Source: CAZUVQ01 sp964623915
GTDB taxonomy: Bacteria > Bacillota > Clostridia > UMGS1883 > UMGS1540
Length of the DNA: 14,569 bases
Assembly (NCBI GenBank): GCA_964623915.1
Contig: CAZUVQ010000041.1
Span: 1-14,569 of the forward strand
Reading direction: 5' to 3'
Shown here: positions 7,808-14,569 of the stretch, in pieces
How the letters are laid out: each line of letters opens with the position of its first letter
Numbering within the stretch: position 1 is the first letter of the stretch
The notes under the pieces: model-generated
What the model saw: only the letters and a program-made list of their open reading frames with translations
What the model was told of the DNA's origin: nothing
Databases searched by the model: none
Position numbers and translations under genes: made by a program

Positions 7808-8823
7808 ATAACCACCCCGCCGTCACCTTCTTCTATTTCACCGAGGATGTAAGCGTTATCAAGTAGCTGCAATGCTTTATCAGCTTCATCTTTTGAAACA
7901 ACCACAGTCATACCAACACCCATATTAAAGGTGTTATACATATCCCTGTCTGGTATATTGCCTTCTTTTTGAAGCAAACTGAATATGGGGAGAACACGAA
8001 CTGCATTTTCTTCGATTTTTGCCGCAAGCCCTGCTTTTAAGCTTCGGGGTATGTTCTCGTAAAAACCTCCGCCGGTTATATGAGATACAGCCTTGATTTT
8101 TACTTCTTTATTTAATTTCAATATTTGGCTGACATAAATTTTAGTTGGCGTCAAAAGCTCCTCGCCCAAGGTTTTTGAAAGCTCGTCCACATAAATGCCA
8201 AGGTCACGGTTTTCAACGTCAAATACACGCCGTACAAGGGAAAAGCCATTTGAATGAATTCCTGATGATGGAAGGGCAATTATTACATCACCACGTTTCA
8301 TGGAATCATTATTTATTATTTTGCTTTTGTCAACCATTCCGACAGAAAAACCGGCAAGGTCATATTCGTCTTCAGGGTAAAAGCCGGGCATTTCTGCGGT
8401 TTCACCGCCAATTAACGCACAACCGGCATCACAGCAGCCGGCAGCAACGCCTTCGACAATTGATGCCACACGTTCGGGCACATTTTTGCCAAGGGCAATA
8501 TAATCAAGAAAAAACATAGGAGCTGCGCCACAGCAAATAATGTCATTCACGCACATTGCCACACAGTCAATTCCGACGGAATTGTGGATACCCGTTAAAA
8601 ATGCAATCTTCAGCTTTGTTCCTACACCGTCCGTTCCGCTTACAAGAACAGGTTCGCTAATGCCGGTCATATCAGGCATAAACAGACCCCCAAAACCGCC
8701 GATAGCTGATAGAGCGCCGCCTGTTAGAGTGGAGGAAATATGTTTTTTCATAAGACGGACTGCCTCATAGCCTGCCGTAATATCAACGCCTGCCGCTTTA
8801 TAGCTGTCGCTGTAGCTTTTCAT
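7801..8823 (-). CDS. purM: Phosphoribosylformylglycinamidine cyclo-ligase (AIR synthetase)
   Basis: Fifth step of purine synthesis: ATP-dependent ring closure of FGAM to AIR. The 340 residues match the family. The N-terminus SYSDSYKAAGVDITAGYEAV is characteristic; DGVGTK (65-70) and GGETAEMPGFY (139-149) are the conserved nucleotide- and substrate-binding motifs of the PurM/PurL fold. The ATG has TAGGAG about 9 nt upstream, in a 15-nt gap after purF. The 3' end overlaps purN by 7 nt. Confidence 0.97.
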   Translation of the reverse strand: MKSYSDSYKAAGVDITAGYEAVRLMKKHISSTLTGGALSAIGGFGGLFMPDMTGISEPVLVSGTDGVGTKLKIAFLTGIHNSVGIDCVAMCVNDIICCGAAPMFFLDYIALGKNVPERVASIVEGVAAGCCDAGCALIGGETAEMPGFYPEDEYDLAGFSVGMVDKSKIINNDSMKRGDVIIALPSSGIHSNGFSLVRRVFDVENRDLGIYVDELSKTLGEELLTPTKIYVSQILKLNKEVKIKAVSHITGGGFYENIPRSLKAGLAAKIEENAVRVLPIFSLLQKEGNIPDRDMYNTFNMGVGMTVVVSKDEADKALQLLDNAYILGEIEEGDGGVVMC

Positions 8824-8838
8824 AATAAAGTACTCCTA

Positions 8839-10266
8839 TCAATCAATTATTTCGCCTTTTTTGTAAAGAAATTTAGATTTTTGTTTTACCGTTGGAACTT
8901 CTATGGGGTATTCTCCCGTAAAGCAGCCACGGCAAAAACCTAATTTTGTTTTTGGTGCAAGATTTAATACATTGTCAACACTCAGATAACCCAATGAATC
9001 AACGCCGATGATTTTTTTTATTTCTTCAACTGAATGGTTGTTTGCAATTAATGCTTCTTTGTTATCAATATCAGTGCCAAAGTAGCATGGAAATAAAAAT
9101 GGCGGTGCCGATACGCGCATATGCACTTCTGTGGCTCCCGCTTCCCTTAAAAGGCTTACAATTCTGGCTGAGGTTGTTCCACGGACAATTGAATCGTCAA
9201 CTAAAACAACACGTTTACCTGATACTGTAGCAGCAATCGTATTCAGTTTAATGCGCACAAGGTTTTCCCTGTCACTTTGCGTGGGTTGAATAAAGGTTCT
9301 TCCAATATATTTGTTCTTAACAAAACCGATGCCGTATGGTATTCCCGATTCCTCTGCGTAGCCCAGTGCCGCATCAATGCCTGAATCTGGTACACCAATT
9401 ACAACATCGGCATCAACAGGATAATCCTGTGCTAAAAACATACCGGCTCGCTTGCGTGCGTTGTGAACTGACATGCCGTCAATAACCGAGTCGGGTCTTG
9501 AAAAATATATAAATTCAAATACACATAAAGCAGAATTTGGGCAGCTTTGCCCTTTTATTGAACGCATGCCGTTTTCATCGATTACAATAATTTCTCCCGG
9601 TTCAATATCACGAATAAACTCTGCACCCACGCTCTCAAGCCCACATGATTCTGATGCAACAGCATATCCGTCACCAAGCTTCCCTATGCATAGGGGGCGG
9701 AAACCGTGCGGATCACGGGCGGCAATAAGCTTTGACGGGGACATAACAACAAGAGAGTAAGCTCCTTTTATTACATCCATTGTACGGGCAACAGCTTCTT
9801 CTATTGAATGAGAGCTAAGCCGTGCCTTTGTAATTTCGTAAGCAATAACCTCTGAATCGCTTGTAGTGTGGAATATGGAGCCTTTGAGTTCAAGGTCACG
9901 GCGAAGCTCGTAAGCATTTGTAAGGCTTCCGTTATGAGCTATAGCAAGTGAACCCTTTATATGATTTACAACAATAGGCTGTGCGTTAGACGCCTGAATT
10001 TCGCCTGTTGCTCCGTACCTTACATGACCTATGGCTATATTTCCGTGTTCAAAGCGTTTCATTACTTCACTGGAAAAAACATCATTGACAAGCCCTACAT
10101 CTTTCTTGCAAGTTATTATACCATCTGTGTTAACGGCAATTCCGCAGCTTTCCTGTCCTCTGTGCTGAAGTGCAAACAGAGCATAATATACTGATGATGC
10201 AACATCCTTTTTAACGTTTTTGAAAACACCAAAAACGCCGCATTCTTCGTGCAATTTCTGTAACAT
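8839..10266 (-). CDS. purF: Amidophosphoribosyltransferase
   Basis: First committed step of purine synthesis: glutamine and PRPP give phosphoribosylamine. The protein starts with a short propeptide, MLQKLHEE, that in this family is cut to expose the nucleophile C9 (ECGVFGVF). The glutaminase domain shows LQHRGQES and AHNGSLTNA. The phosphoribosyltransferase domain has the PRPP motif VVLVDDSIVRGTTSA (354-368). Cysteines at 248, 394, 445 and 448 (ALCVFEFIYF, FLFPCYFGTD, GFCRGC) match the 4Fe-4S ligand pattern of the Bacillus-type enzyme. The start is set at ATG 10266: AAAGGA (10274-10279) lies 7 nt from it but only 1 nt from the ATG two codons earlier (10272). Length is 475 residues. Confidence 0.96.
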   Translation of the reverse strand: MLQKLHEECGVFGVFKNVKKDVASSVYYALFALQHRGQESCGIAVNTDGIITCKKDVGLVNDVFSSEVMKRFEHGNIAIGHVRYGATGEIQASNAQPIVVNHIKGSLAIAHNGSLTNAYELRRDLELKGSIFHTTSDSEVIAYEITKARLSSHSIEEAVARTMDVIKGAYSLVVMSPSKLIAARDPHGFRPLCIGKLGDGYAVASESCGLESVGAEFIRDIEPGEIIVIDENGMRSIKGQSCPNSALCVFEFIYFSRPDSVIDGMSVHNARKRAGMFLAQDYPVDADVVIGVPDSGIDAALGYAEESGIPYGIGFVKNKYIGRTFIQPTQSDRENLVRIKLNTIAATVSGKRVVLVDDSIVRGTTSARIVSLLREAGATEVHMRVSAPPFLFPCYFGTDIDNKEALIANNHSVEEIKKIIGVDSLGYLSVDNVLNLAPKTKLGFCRGCFTGEYPIEVPTVKQKSKFLYKKGEIID

Positions 10267-10273
10267 ATGCATT

Positions 10274-10279
10274 TCCTTT
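10274..10279 (-). promoter_or_regulatory. purF: purF ribosome binding site (decides start)
   Basis: AAAGGA sits 7 nt before the ATG at 10266 and only 1 nt before the in-frame ATG at 10272. The spacing favours the shorter protein, which removes Met-His from the propeptide. Confidence 0.7.
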
Positions 10280-10287
10280 CAAATTGT

Positions 10288-10995
10288 TTAGCCCATTAAT
10301 CTCTTCATAATTTCTAAATACGCATCTTCAACACCGCCCATGTCTCGGCGGAATCTATCTTTGTCAAGCTTCTCGCCGGTGTTGCTGTCCCAAAAACGAC
10401 AAGTGTCAGGTGAAATTTCATCAGCAAGAACAATTTTGCCACTGCTTGTTTTGCCGAATTCAAGTTTGAAATCGATGAGGTCAATATTTAAATCCTTAAG
10501 AAAATTTCTTAAGATATCATTTATTTTAAAGGAGTATTCTGTGATTTTTGAAATTTCTTCACCGCTTGCGAGATTCATGGCTTTTATATGCCATTCGTTA
10601 ACCATAGGGTCTCCCAATTCGTCATTTTTGTAGGAGAATTCCAAAACCGTAGAATTCAGCTTTGTGCCCTCAGGCAGCCCAAGCCTTTTTGACAGTGAAC
10701 CTGCTGCGATATTGCGGACGATAACCTCTAATGGAACTATGTCAACTTTTAATACAAGCGTTTCCCTGTCTGAAAGTTCCTTTACAAAATGTGTGGGAAT
10801 ACCTTCTTTTTCAAGCATCTGCATGAGGTGGTTTGTAACACGGTTATTTATTATTCCCTTTCCACTTATTGTGCCTTTTTTCTGACCGTTGAAAGCAGTT
10901 GCATCATCTTTATAATCAACTATGCAATGCTCCGAGCTGTCAGTAGCAAAAACCCTTTTTGCCTTGCCTTCGTAAAGCTGCTCTTTTTTAACCAT
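10288..10995 (-). CDS. purC: SAICAR synthetase
   Basis: Seventh step of purine synthesis: ATP-dependent joining of aspartate to CAIR. Length is 235 residues, normal for bacterial PurC. Motifs are LYEGKAKRVF (7-16), DDATAFNGQKKGTISGKG (30-47), IVRNIAAGSLSKR (92-104) and IDFKLEFGK then LADEISPDTCRFWD (190-203). The start is set at ATG 10995 because AAGGAG (11003-11008) is 7 nt from it but 1 nt from the ATG two codons upstream at 11001. The gap to purE is 12 nt and contains the ribosome binding site, which overlaps the end of the purE stop codon. Confidence 0.97.
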   Translation of the reverse strand: MVKKEQLYEGKAKRVFATDSSEHCIVDYKDDATAFNGQKKGTISGKGIINNRVTNHLMQMLEKEGIPTHFVKELSDRETLVLKVDIVPLEVIVRNIAAGSLSKRLGLPEGTKLNSTVLEFSYKNDELGDPMVNEWHIKAMNLASGEEISKITEYSFKINDILRNFLKDLNIDLIDFKLEFGKTSSGKIVLADEISPDTCRFWDSNTGEKLDKDRFRRDMGGVEDAYLEIMKRLMG

Positions 10996-11002
10996 TTTCA
11001 TT

Positions 11003-11008
11003 CTCCTT
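11003..11008 (-). promoter_or_regulatory. purC: purC ribosome binding site (decides start)
   Basis: AAGGAG starts on the last base of the purE TGA stop codon. Its spacing (7 nt to ATG 10995, 1 nt to ATG 11001) favours the downstream start. Confidence 0.7.
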
Positions 11009-11496
11009 CATATATCAAATTTTAAATTATTATCCTTTGCAATTACAGCTTCTGTCATTTTTTGTCTTGAATCGGCAAGTTTTTTCGCGAGGTTATCATC
11101 TGAGGCGGCAAGGATTTGTACAGCCAGATAGGCGGCATTTTCCGCACCGTCAATGGCAACGGTTGCAACCGGTATGCCCGAGGGCATCTGTACGGTTGAT
11201 AAAAGAGCGTCAATACCTTCAAGGGCAGATGATTTAATTGGAATTCCTATAACCGGCAAAGTTGTATTGGCGGCAATGGCACCTGCTAAATGCGCTGCCT
11301 TGCCGGCGGCGGCAATAATTACGCCAAAACCGTTTTCACGGGCTTTTTTTGAAAAATCCGATGCGATTTCGGGCGTTCTGTGGGCAGAAATAATTCTTAT
11401 TTCGTACAAAACACCAAATGAAGCAAGTATCTTTGCCGCAGGGGTAATTTTCGGCAAATCACTGTCACTTCCCATAATAATTGCAACCTTTTTCAT
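11008..11496 (-). CDS. purE: PurE, N5-carboxyaminoimidazole ribonucleotide mutase or AIR carboxylase
   Basis: Sixth step of purine synthesis, yielding CAIR. The 162-residue protein shows MGSDSDLP (8-15), SAHRTP with H39 (37-42), AAAGKAAHLAG (62-72) and LLSTVQMPSGIPVATVAIDGA. The overall pattern is nearer class I (bacterial N5-CAIR mutase) than class II, but K66 replaces the Gly usual in the GGAAHL motif. Class I enzymes normally work with PurK, and no purK is in this operon. The start is ATG 11496 with AAAGGAG upstream; the frame stays open to an ATG at 11568, but that extension would be encoded by the terminator hairpin and matches no PurE. It is the first gene of the operon, behind the riboswitch and terminator. 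Confidence 0.95.
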   Translation of the reverse strand: MKKVAIIMGSDSDLPKITPAAKILASFGVLYEIRIISAHRTPEIASDFSKKARENGFGVIIAAAGKAAHLAGAIAANTTLPVIGIPIKSSALEGIDALLSTVQMPSGIPVATVAIDGAENAAYLAVQILAASDDNLAKKLADSRQKMTEAVIAKDNNLKFDI

Positions 11497-11515
11497 AATT
11501 TCTCTCTCCTTTGGT

Positions 11516-11550
11516 AAAAATAAAAAGGCGCTGAAAAAAGCTTCAACGCC
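11516..11550 (-). terminator. Riboswitch-controlled intrinsic terminator before purE
   Basis: On the minus strand a 9-bp stem (11542-11550 with 11527-11535, one G-U pair) closes on a 6-nt loop and is followed by UUUUUAUUUUU. It lies 45 nt after the aptamer and just before the purE ribosome binding site. With the aptamer this makes a classic transcription-off switch: ligand binding should favour the terminator. I could not define a convincing antiterminator; ACGC at 11601-11604 could pair with GCGU in the terminator's 5' arm. Confidence 0.9.
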
Positions 11551-11594
11551 AAAAACAAACAACTTCACCTATTATGAGTGTAGTTATAAAGTTT

Positions 11595-11660
11595 CCATAG
11601 CGTAGGCAATTTAAGGTCACCACGTAGAGACTCCCGTACCGTATTAACGGGCTAATATGG
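11595..11660 (-). promoter_or_regulatory. Purine riboswitch aptamer (guanine type, divergent)
   Basis: The minus strand folds as the three-way purine aptamer. P1 is CCAUA (11656-11660) with UAUGG (11595-11599). P2 is about CCCGU with ACGGG around loop AAUACGG; P3 is GGUGA with UUGCC plus outer pairs, around loop CCUUAAA. The loop GG and CC needed for the loop-loop contact are present. In the standard xpt numbering, U22, U47 and U51 are kept and position 74 is C (11600), which predicts guanine or hypoxanthine as ligand. Unusual bases are U23 in J1/2 (normally A), C48 in J2/3, and G73 in J3/1 (normally A). Promoter upstream and terminator plus purE downstream fit the known pur-operon use. Confidence 0.88.
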
Positions 11661-11680
11661 CTATATTCAATTTCAATTAG

Positions 11681-11709
11681 ATTATAGCATACAAAACATT
11701 GTAATTCAA
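11681..11709 (-). promoter_or_regulatory. Sigma-A promoter of the purine operon
   Basis: On the minus strand TTGAAT (11704-11709), a 17-bp spacer and TATAAT (11681-11686) with a TGC extended -10. The start point would be near 11674, about 14 nt before the aptamer. The -35 matches 4 of 6 consensus positions. Confidence 0.85.
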
Positions 11710-11777
11710 GTAAATTCTTTTGTACATTCTCTATAAAAATTTTGTTGTTTTATACGATAAAATAGGGCAAATATAAT

Positions 11778-11806
11778 TTGACAGTAAATAAATATTATGC
11801 TATAAT
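11778..11806 (+). promoter_or_regulatory. Consensus sigma-A promoter of the LCP gene
   Basis: TTGACA (11778-11783) and TATAAT (11801-11806) are both perfect, spaced by 17 bp, with TG at 11798-11799 giving an extended -10. The start point should be near 11813, leaving a leader of about 45 nt. No operator overlapping it is obvious. Confidence 0.92.
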
Positions 11807-11857
11807 GTCAATGTATGTTATTTTATGGAACTTATAGCCTTTTGAGAGGGAATCAAT

Positions 11858-12739
11858 ATGAACTTAAAAAAATATTTCACCATTGTTTTAGTTTCCGTTT
11901 TTGTTTTTGCCGCTGTTTTCGGGGGCATACTTTTTGCTAAGTTTTCAACGTCACCTTTTACTCAAGGTGAGCATGGAAATTCCATTTCACCCGTTTTAAA
12001 TAATAAAATAAATGTTCTCATTGTCGGAAAAGATAAGGATGAATACAATACCGATACGATTTTGGTTGCTACATTAAATGTTGAAAATAAAAGAATAAGC
12101 CTTTTATCGGTTCCGCGTGACACAAGGGTGAATGTCAACGGTTCCAACATGAAAATCAACGGCGTTTACAGCTATGCAAATGTAAAAGGCTTAAATGATG
12201 AGGAATTACTTATAGATACTGTTTCAAAGGTGACGTCAGTTCCAATCAACTATTATATGATAGTAAATCTTGAAGCTTTCAGGCAAATTGTTGATTCGCT
12301 CGGCGGCGTAGAATATGACCTTAAGAGAGATTATAATTATAATGACCCGGTACAGGACCTTCATATAGCATTAACAGCCGGAAAACAGGTGCTTTACGGT
12401 GAACAGGCAGAAGGGCTGGTAAGATACAGGGCTGACTATCCAAGGGCAGACCTTGAACGTATCGAGGTTCAGCAGGATTTTATGAAAGAAATGATAAAGC
12501 AGAAGCTAAAGCTTGAATATATTACGAAAATACCGTCAATATATAAAAATGTTTCAGATAATGTAATCAGCAATTTAACGCTCAATGAGGTTTTGAAATA
12601 CGGTGAAGCAATCCGTGGGATTAAAGATGATGGCCTTGAAAGCTTCACACTGCCCGGAAGTGCAACTATGATAAGTGGTGTTTCTTATTATATTTCAGAT
12701 TCGGACGAAGTGCAAATGCTCATAGATCAAAAATTTTAA
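11858..12739 (+). CDS. LCP-family (LytR-CpsA-Psr) cell wall glycopolymer transferase
   Basis: LCP proteins attach teichoic acids or capsule-type polymers from a lipid carrier to peptidoglycan on the outer face of the membrane. The 293-residue protein has a short cytoplasmic start (MNLKKYF), one membrane helix at about 7-28, and an extracellular LCP domain from about 50. Family motifs are present: NVLIVGKD (52-59), D66 in NTDTILVATL, SVPRDTRV with R87 and R90, and the RYRADYPRADLERIEVQQ block (189-206). The last has the Arg residues and the DLxRxxxQQ signature used for pyrophosphate binding. Length is on the short side, since many LytR proteins are 300-450. GAGAGGG lies 7 nt from the ATG. The natural polymer substrate cannot be told from sequence. 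It has its own strong promoter and points away from the purine operon. Confidence 0.93.
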   Translation: MNLKKYFTIVLVSVFVFAAVFGGILFAKFSTSPFTQGEHGNSISPVLNNKINVLIVGKDKDEYNTDTILVATLNVENKRISLLSVPRDTRVNVNGSNMKINGVYSYANVKGLNDEELLIDTVSKVTSVPINYYMIVNLEAFRQIVDSLGGVEYDLKRDYNYNDPVQDLHIALTAGKQVLYGEQAEGLVRYRADYPRADLERIEVQQDFMKEMIKQKLKLEYITKIPSIYKNVSDNVISNLTLNEVLKYGEAIRGIKDDGLESFTLPGSATMISGVSYYISDSDEVQMLIDQKF

Positions 12740-12763
12740 ATACATTTTTTAGGAAAAAAGGTA

Positions 12764-12792
12764 TTGACTTATTTTTAACAAAGTTTTATAAT
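12764..12792 (+). promoter_or_regulatory. Sigma-A promoter of the isomerase gene
   Basis: TTGACT (12764-12769, 5 of 6) and TATAAT (12787-12792) are separated by 17 bp. The start point would be near 12799, giving a leader of about 140 nt that contains two palindromes. Confidence 0.85.
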
Positions 12793-12813
12793 AATACTAT
12801 TAAATTATTGACA

Positions 12814-12836
12814 TATTGACAAAAAAATTGTCAATA
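12814..12836 (+). promoter_or_regulatory. Operator-like palindrome in the isomerase leader
   Basis: A perfect 9-bp inverted repeat (12814-12822 with 12828-12836, core TATTGACAA) around five A. It lies about 15-37 bp after the predicted start point, a usual place for a repressor roadblock. A third copy of the half-site TATTGACA, overlapping the left arm in direct orientation, is at 12806-12813 with one change (TATTGACA as written). No specific regulator can be named. Confidence 0.45.
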
Positions 12837-12871
12837 ACGGCGTTGCCACAAGGAAAATAGTATTGAATTAC

Positions 12872-12902
12872 CTTAAATAAAATATTCGATATTTTATTTA
12901 AG
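12872..12902 (+). repeat. Perfect 14-bp AT-rich palindrome before the isomerase gene
   Basis: Arms 12872-12885 and 12889-12902 are exact reverse complements around TCG. It ends 19 bases before GGAGG of the isomerase gene. No U-run follows, so it is not a terminator. It could be a 5' mRNA hairpin or a protein-binding site. Confidence 0.6.
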
Positions 12903-12937
12903 AGCAGTATAACACAGGAATGGAGGTATAGATAACA

Positions 12938-13597
12938 TTGAAAAAAATTCTCGCTTTGTTAATGGTAGTGATATTTGTCTTTGCATTTACTGCATGTGAC
13001 ACTAATGAAACAAAAAATAATGATATAACGCAAAATAGTGAAAAAACAGATTCTAATAATGCTCCCAAGAATACGGGCGGCACAGGTGACATAATAGAAG
13101 GAGGAGATCATCCGGTGGTTACAATTACAATGGAAAACGGTGGTGTTATGAAGCTGGAACTTTATCCAGAGGTAGCGCCTATTACTGTAGAAAACTTTAA
13201 AAAACTCATAAAAGAGGGTTTTTATGATGGGCTTACATTTCACAGGATCATACGAGGATTCATGGTTCAGGGCGGTGACCCACAGGGAAACGGAATGGGT
13301 GGTTCTGACAAAAACATTAAAGGTGAGTTTTCATCAAACGGCGTAAAAAATAACTTAAGCCATAAGCGTGGTGTTATTTCTATGGCACGTTCAAATGACA
13401 AAAACAGTGCAAGCTCACAGTTTTTTATCTGCCACGGGGATTCAGATTCTCTTGATGGTGATTATGCGGCATTTGGAATGCTGACAGAAGGCTTTGATGT
13501 TTTAGATAAACTTACTGATACACCTGTAACTGATAATAACGGCACTGTTGAGAGTGGCAAGCAGCCGGTAATTAAATCAATTACAATAGATGAGTAA
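12938..13597 (+). CDS. Lipoprotein cyclophilin-type peptidyl-prolyl cis-trans isomerase
   Basis: Catalyses cis-trans isomerisation of prolyl bonds, probably to help proteins fold outside the membrane. The 219-residue chain has a lipoprotein signal peptide (KK then a hydrophobic stretch to about 19) with lipobox FTAC; C20 would carry the lipid anchor. A polar, Asn/Thr-rich linker (21-58) leads to the cyclophilin domain (about 60-217). Its active-site motifs are intact: FHRIIRGFMVQGGDP with R103 and Q111, SSQFFI with Q161-F162, and LDGDYAAFG (172-180). Translation starts at TTG (12938), 11 nt after GGAGG (12922-12926), a rather long spacing. The next in-frame ATG (12962) would cut off the positively charged start of the signal peptide. 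It has its own promoter and is followed by gap after 44 nt. Confidence 0.93.
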   Translation: MKKILALLMVVIFVFAFTACDTNETKNNDITQNSEKTDSNNAPKNTGGTGDIIEGGDHPVVTITMENGGVMKLELYPEVAPITVENFKKLIKEGFYDGLTFHRIIRGFMVQGGDPQGNGMGGSDKNIKGEFSSNGVKNNLSHKRGVISMARSNDKNSASSQFFICHGDSDSLDGDYAAFGMLTEGFDVLDKLTDTPVTDNNGTVESGKQPVIKSITIDE

Positions 13598-13641
13598 TAA
13601 TTTTATTTATTATATAAACTAATTAATTTGGAGGTATTTTC

Positions 13642-14569
13642 ATGGCAGTAAAAGTTGGTATTAACGGTTTTGGACGTATTGGTCGTCTTGCATTCAGACA
13701 AATGTTTGGTACTAAGGGTTATGAGGTTGTAGCTATAAACGACTTAACAGATCCTAAGATGCTCGCTCATCTTTTAAAGTATGATTCATCACAGGGCAGA
13801 TATGACGGTCACACAGTAGAAGCAGGCGAAGACAGTATTACTGTTGACGGCAAGAAAATCACAATTTACAAAGAGCCTAAAGCAGCTGACCTTCCCTGGG
13901 GTAAGCTCGGTGTTGACGTTGTTTTGGAATGCACAGGATTTTACACATCAAAAGAAAAAGCTCAAGCTCATATTGATGCAGGTGCTAAAAAAGTTGTAAT
14001 TTCTGCTCCGGCAGGCAGTGACCTTAAAACGATTGTTTTCGGCGTAAACGAAAACACTCTCACAAAGGACGATCAGATTGTCTCAGCAGCTTCCTGCACA
14101 ACAAACTGTCTCGCTCCTATGGCAAAGGCTTTGAATGACCTTGCACCCATTCAGTCCGGTATTATGGCTACAATTCATGCATATACAGGTGACCAGATGG
14201 TTCTTGACGGTCCTCACAGAAAAGGTGATTTGCGTCGTGCACGTGCAGCAGCTGTTAACATTGTTCCAAACAGCACAGGTGCAGCAAAAGCCATTGGCCT
14301 TGTAATTCCCGAACTTAACGGCAAACTCATTGGTGCTGCTCAGCGTGTTCCTGTTGCAACAGGTTCAACAACAATTTTAATAGCAGTTGTTAAGGGTAAA
14401 GATGTTACAGTAGAAAGCATTAATGCAGCTATGAAAGCAGATGCATCAGAGTCTTTCGGTTATAATGAAGATGAGATTGTATCCTCAGATGTTATAGGAA
14501 TCCGCTACGGTTCACTCTTTGATTCCACTCAGACAATGGTTGCTAAAGTTGCTGATGACCTCTATGAGG
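13642..14569 (+). CDS. gap: Glyceraldehyde-3-phosphate dehydrogenase, 3' end missing
   Basis: Glycolytic enzyme that oxidises glyceraldehyde-3-phosphate to 1,3-bisphosphoglycerate with NAD in the cytosol. The reading frame is open from ATG 13642 to the window end, giving 309 residues. Since the family is about 335-340 long, roughly 27-30 residues are missing. The NAD fold starts with KVGINGFGRIGR (4-15). N33-D34 in AINDL fits NAD rather than NADP use. The catalytic pair is C152 in SASCTTNC and H179 in TIHAYTGDQ, and GPHRKGDLRRARAAA is the usual phosphate-site region. TTTGGAGG lies 8 nt before the ATG. It follows the isomerase gene by 44 nt; I see no strong promoter in that gap, so it may be co-transcribed or use a weak or non-consensus promoter. 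Confidence 0.97.
   Translation, partial: MAVKVGINGFGRIGRLAFRQMFGTKGYEVVAINDLTDPKMLAHLLKYDSSQGRYDGHTVEAGEDSITVDGKKITIYKEPKAADLPWGKLGVDVVLECTGFYTSKEKAQAHIDAGAKKVVISAPAGSDLKTIVFGVNENTLTKDDQIVSAASCTTNCLAPMAKALNDLAPIQSGIMATIHAYTGDQMVLDGPHRKGDLRRARAAAVNIVPNSTGAAKAIGLVIPELNGKLIGAAQRVPVATGSTTILIAVVKGKDVTVESINAAMKADASESFGYNEDEIVSSDVIGIRYGSLFDSTQTMVAKVADDLYE

Larger units (their letters stand above)
11569..11857. other. Divergent control region between purE and the LCP gene
   Basis: No gene lies here. It holds the leftward pur promoter and riboswitch, and the rightward LCP promoter. The two -35 elements are about 68 bp apart. A short palindrome, TTTTAT-ACG-ATAAAA (11748-11762), lies 15 bp upstream of the LCP -35 and could be chance in such AT-rich DNA. 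Confidence 0.7.

Noticed and set aside
8145..8519. 124-residue open frame on the plus strand
   Set aside because: Antisense to purM, low-complexity His/Gln/Arg-rich product typical of a shadow frame.
11497..11568. Upstream 24-residue extension of PurE beginning MKLFVFG
   Set aside because: It is encoded by the terminator hairpin, has no family match, and the ATG at 11496 has a good AAAGGAG site and begins directly with the PurE motif.
11595..11660. ZTP, THF or PRPP (ykkC-type) riboswitch for the purE leader
   Set aside because: The conserved 3' CCGCCUGGGC of ZTP motifs and the ykkC core are absent, whereas the three-way junction and both kissing loops of the purine aptamer are present.
12740..12763. 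Terminator of the LCP gene
   Set aside because: The imperfect A/T-only inverted repeat after the stop codon has a mismatch, no GC-rich stem and no clear U-run; too weak to call.
13598..13641. Separate promoter for gap
   Set aside because: Only weak AT-rich matches such as TTACAA with poor -10 candidates are present; not distinguishable from background composition.

Overview
The window looks like chromosomal DNA from a low-GC Gram-positive bacterium, most likely class Clostridia (Bacillota). The grounds are the consensus sigma-A promoters, strong AGGAG-type ribosome binding sites, a guanine-type purine riboswitch, a single-chain PurL of the Gram-positive type, an LCP-family cell wall protein, and a PurO-type IMP cyclohydrolase beside a stand-alone AICAR transformylase. 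The taxonomic placement is inference. There is no sign of phage, plasmid, insertion sequence, CRISPR array, tRNA or rRNA.

About 80% of the window is one leftward (minus-strand) operon for de novo purine synthesis, in the order purE-purC-purF-purM-purN-purO-purH(transformylase only)-purD-purL, from 11496 down to 168. The genes are packed with gaps of 0-24 nt or a short overlap, except for a 215-nt structured gap before purD. The operon starts at a sigma-A promoter (11681-11709). A divergent guanine-type riboswitch aptamer (11595-11660) and an intrinsic terminator (11516-11550) follow, all upstream of purE. It ends in a strong hairpin terminator at 108-143, with two more hairpins beyond. Together the products convert PRPP to IMP except for the PurB step; purK and purB are not in the window. 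The last two steps are made by two separate proteins instead of the usual fused PurH.

To the right of the divergent promoter region, three genes run rightward. They are an LCP (LytR-CpsA-Psr) membrane protein driven by a near-perfect promoter, a lipoprotein cyclophilin-type peptidyl-prolyl isomerase with its own promoter and two palindromes in its leader, and gap (glyceraldehyde-3-phosphate dehydrogenase), which is cut by the window end.

Most of the window is ordinary metabolism. The parts worth a second look are RNA-level: a long hairpin that would bury the purD ribosome binding site and that competes with a second hairpin; a purine riboswitch with unusual junction bases; and palindromes in the isomerase leader. 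The split PurO/PurH arrangement is also notable.
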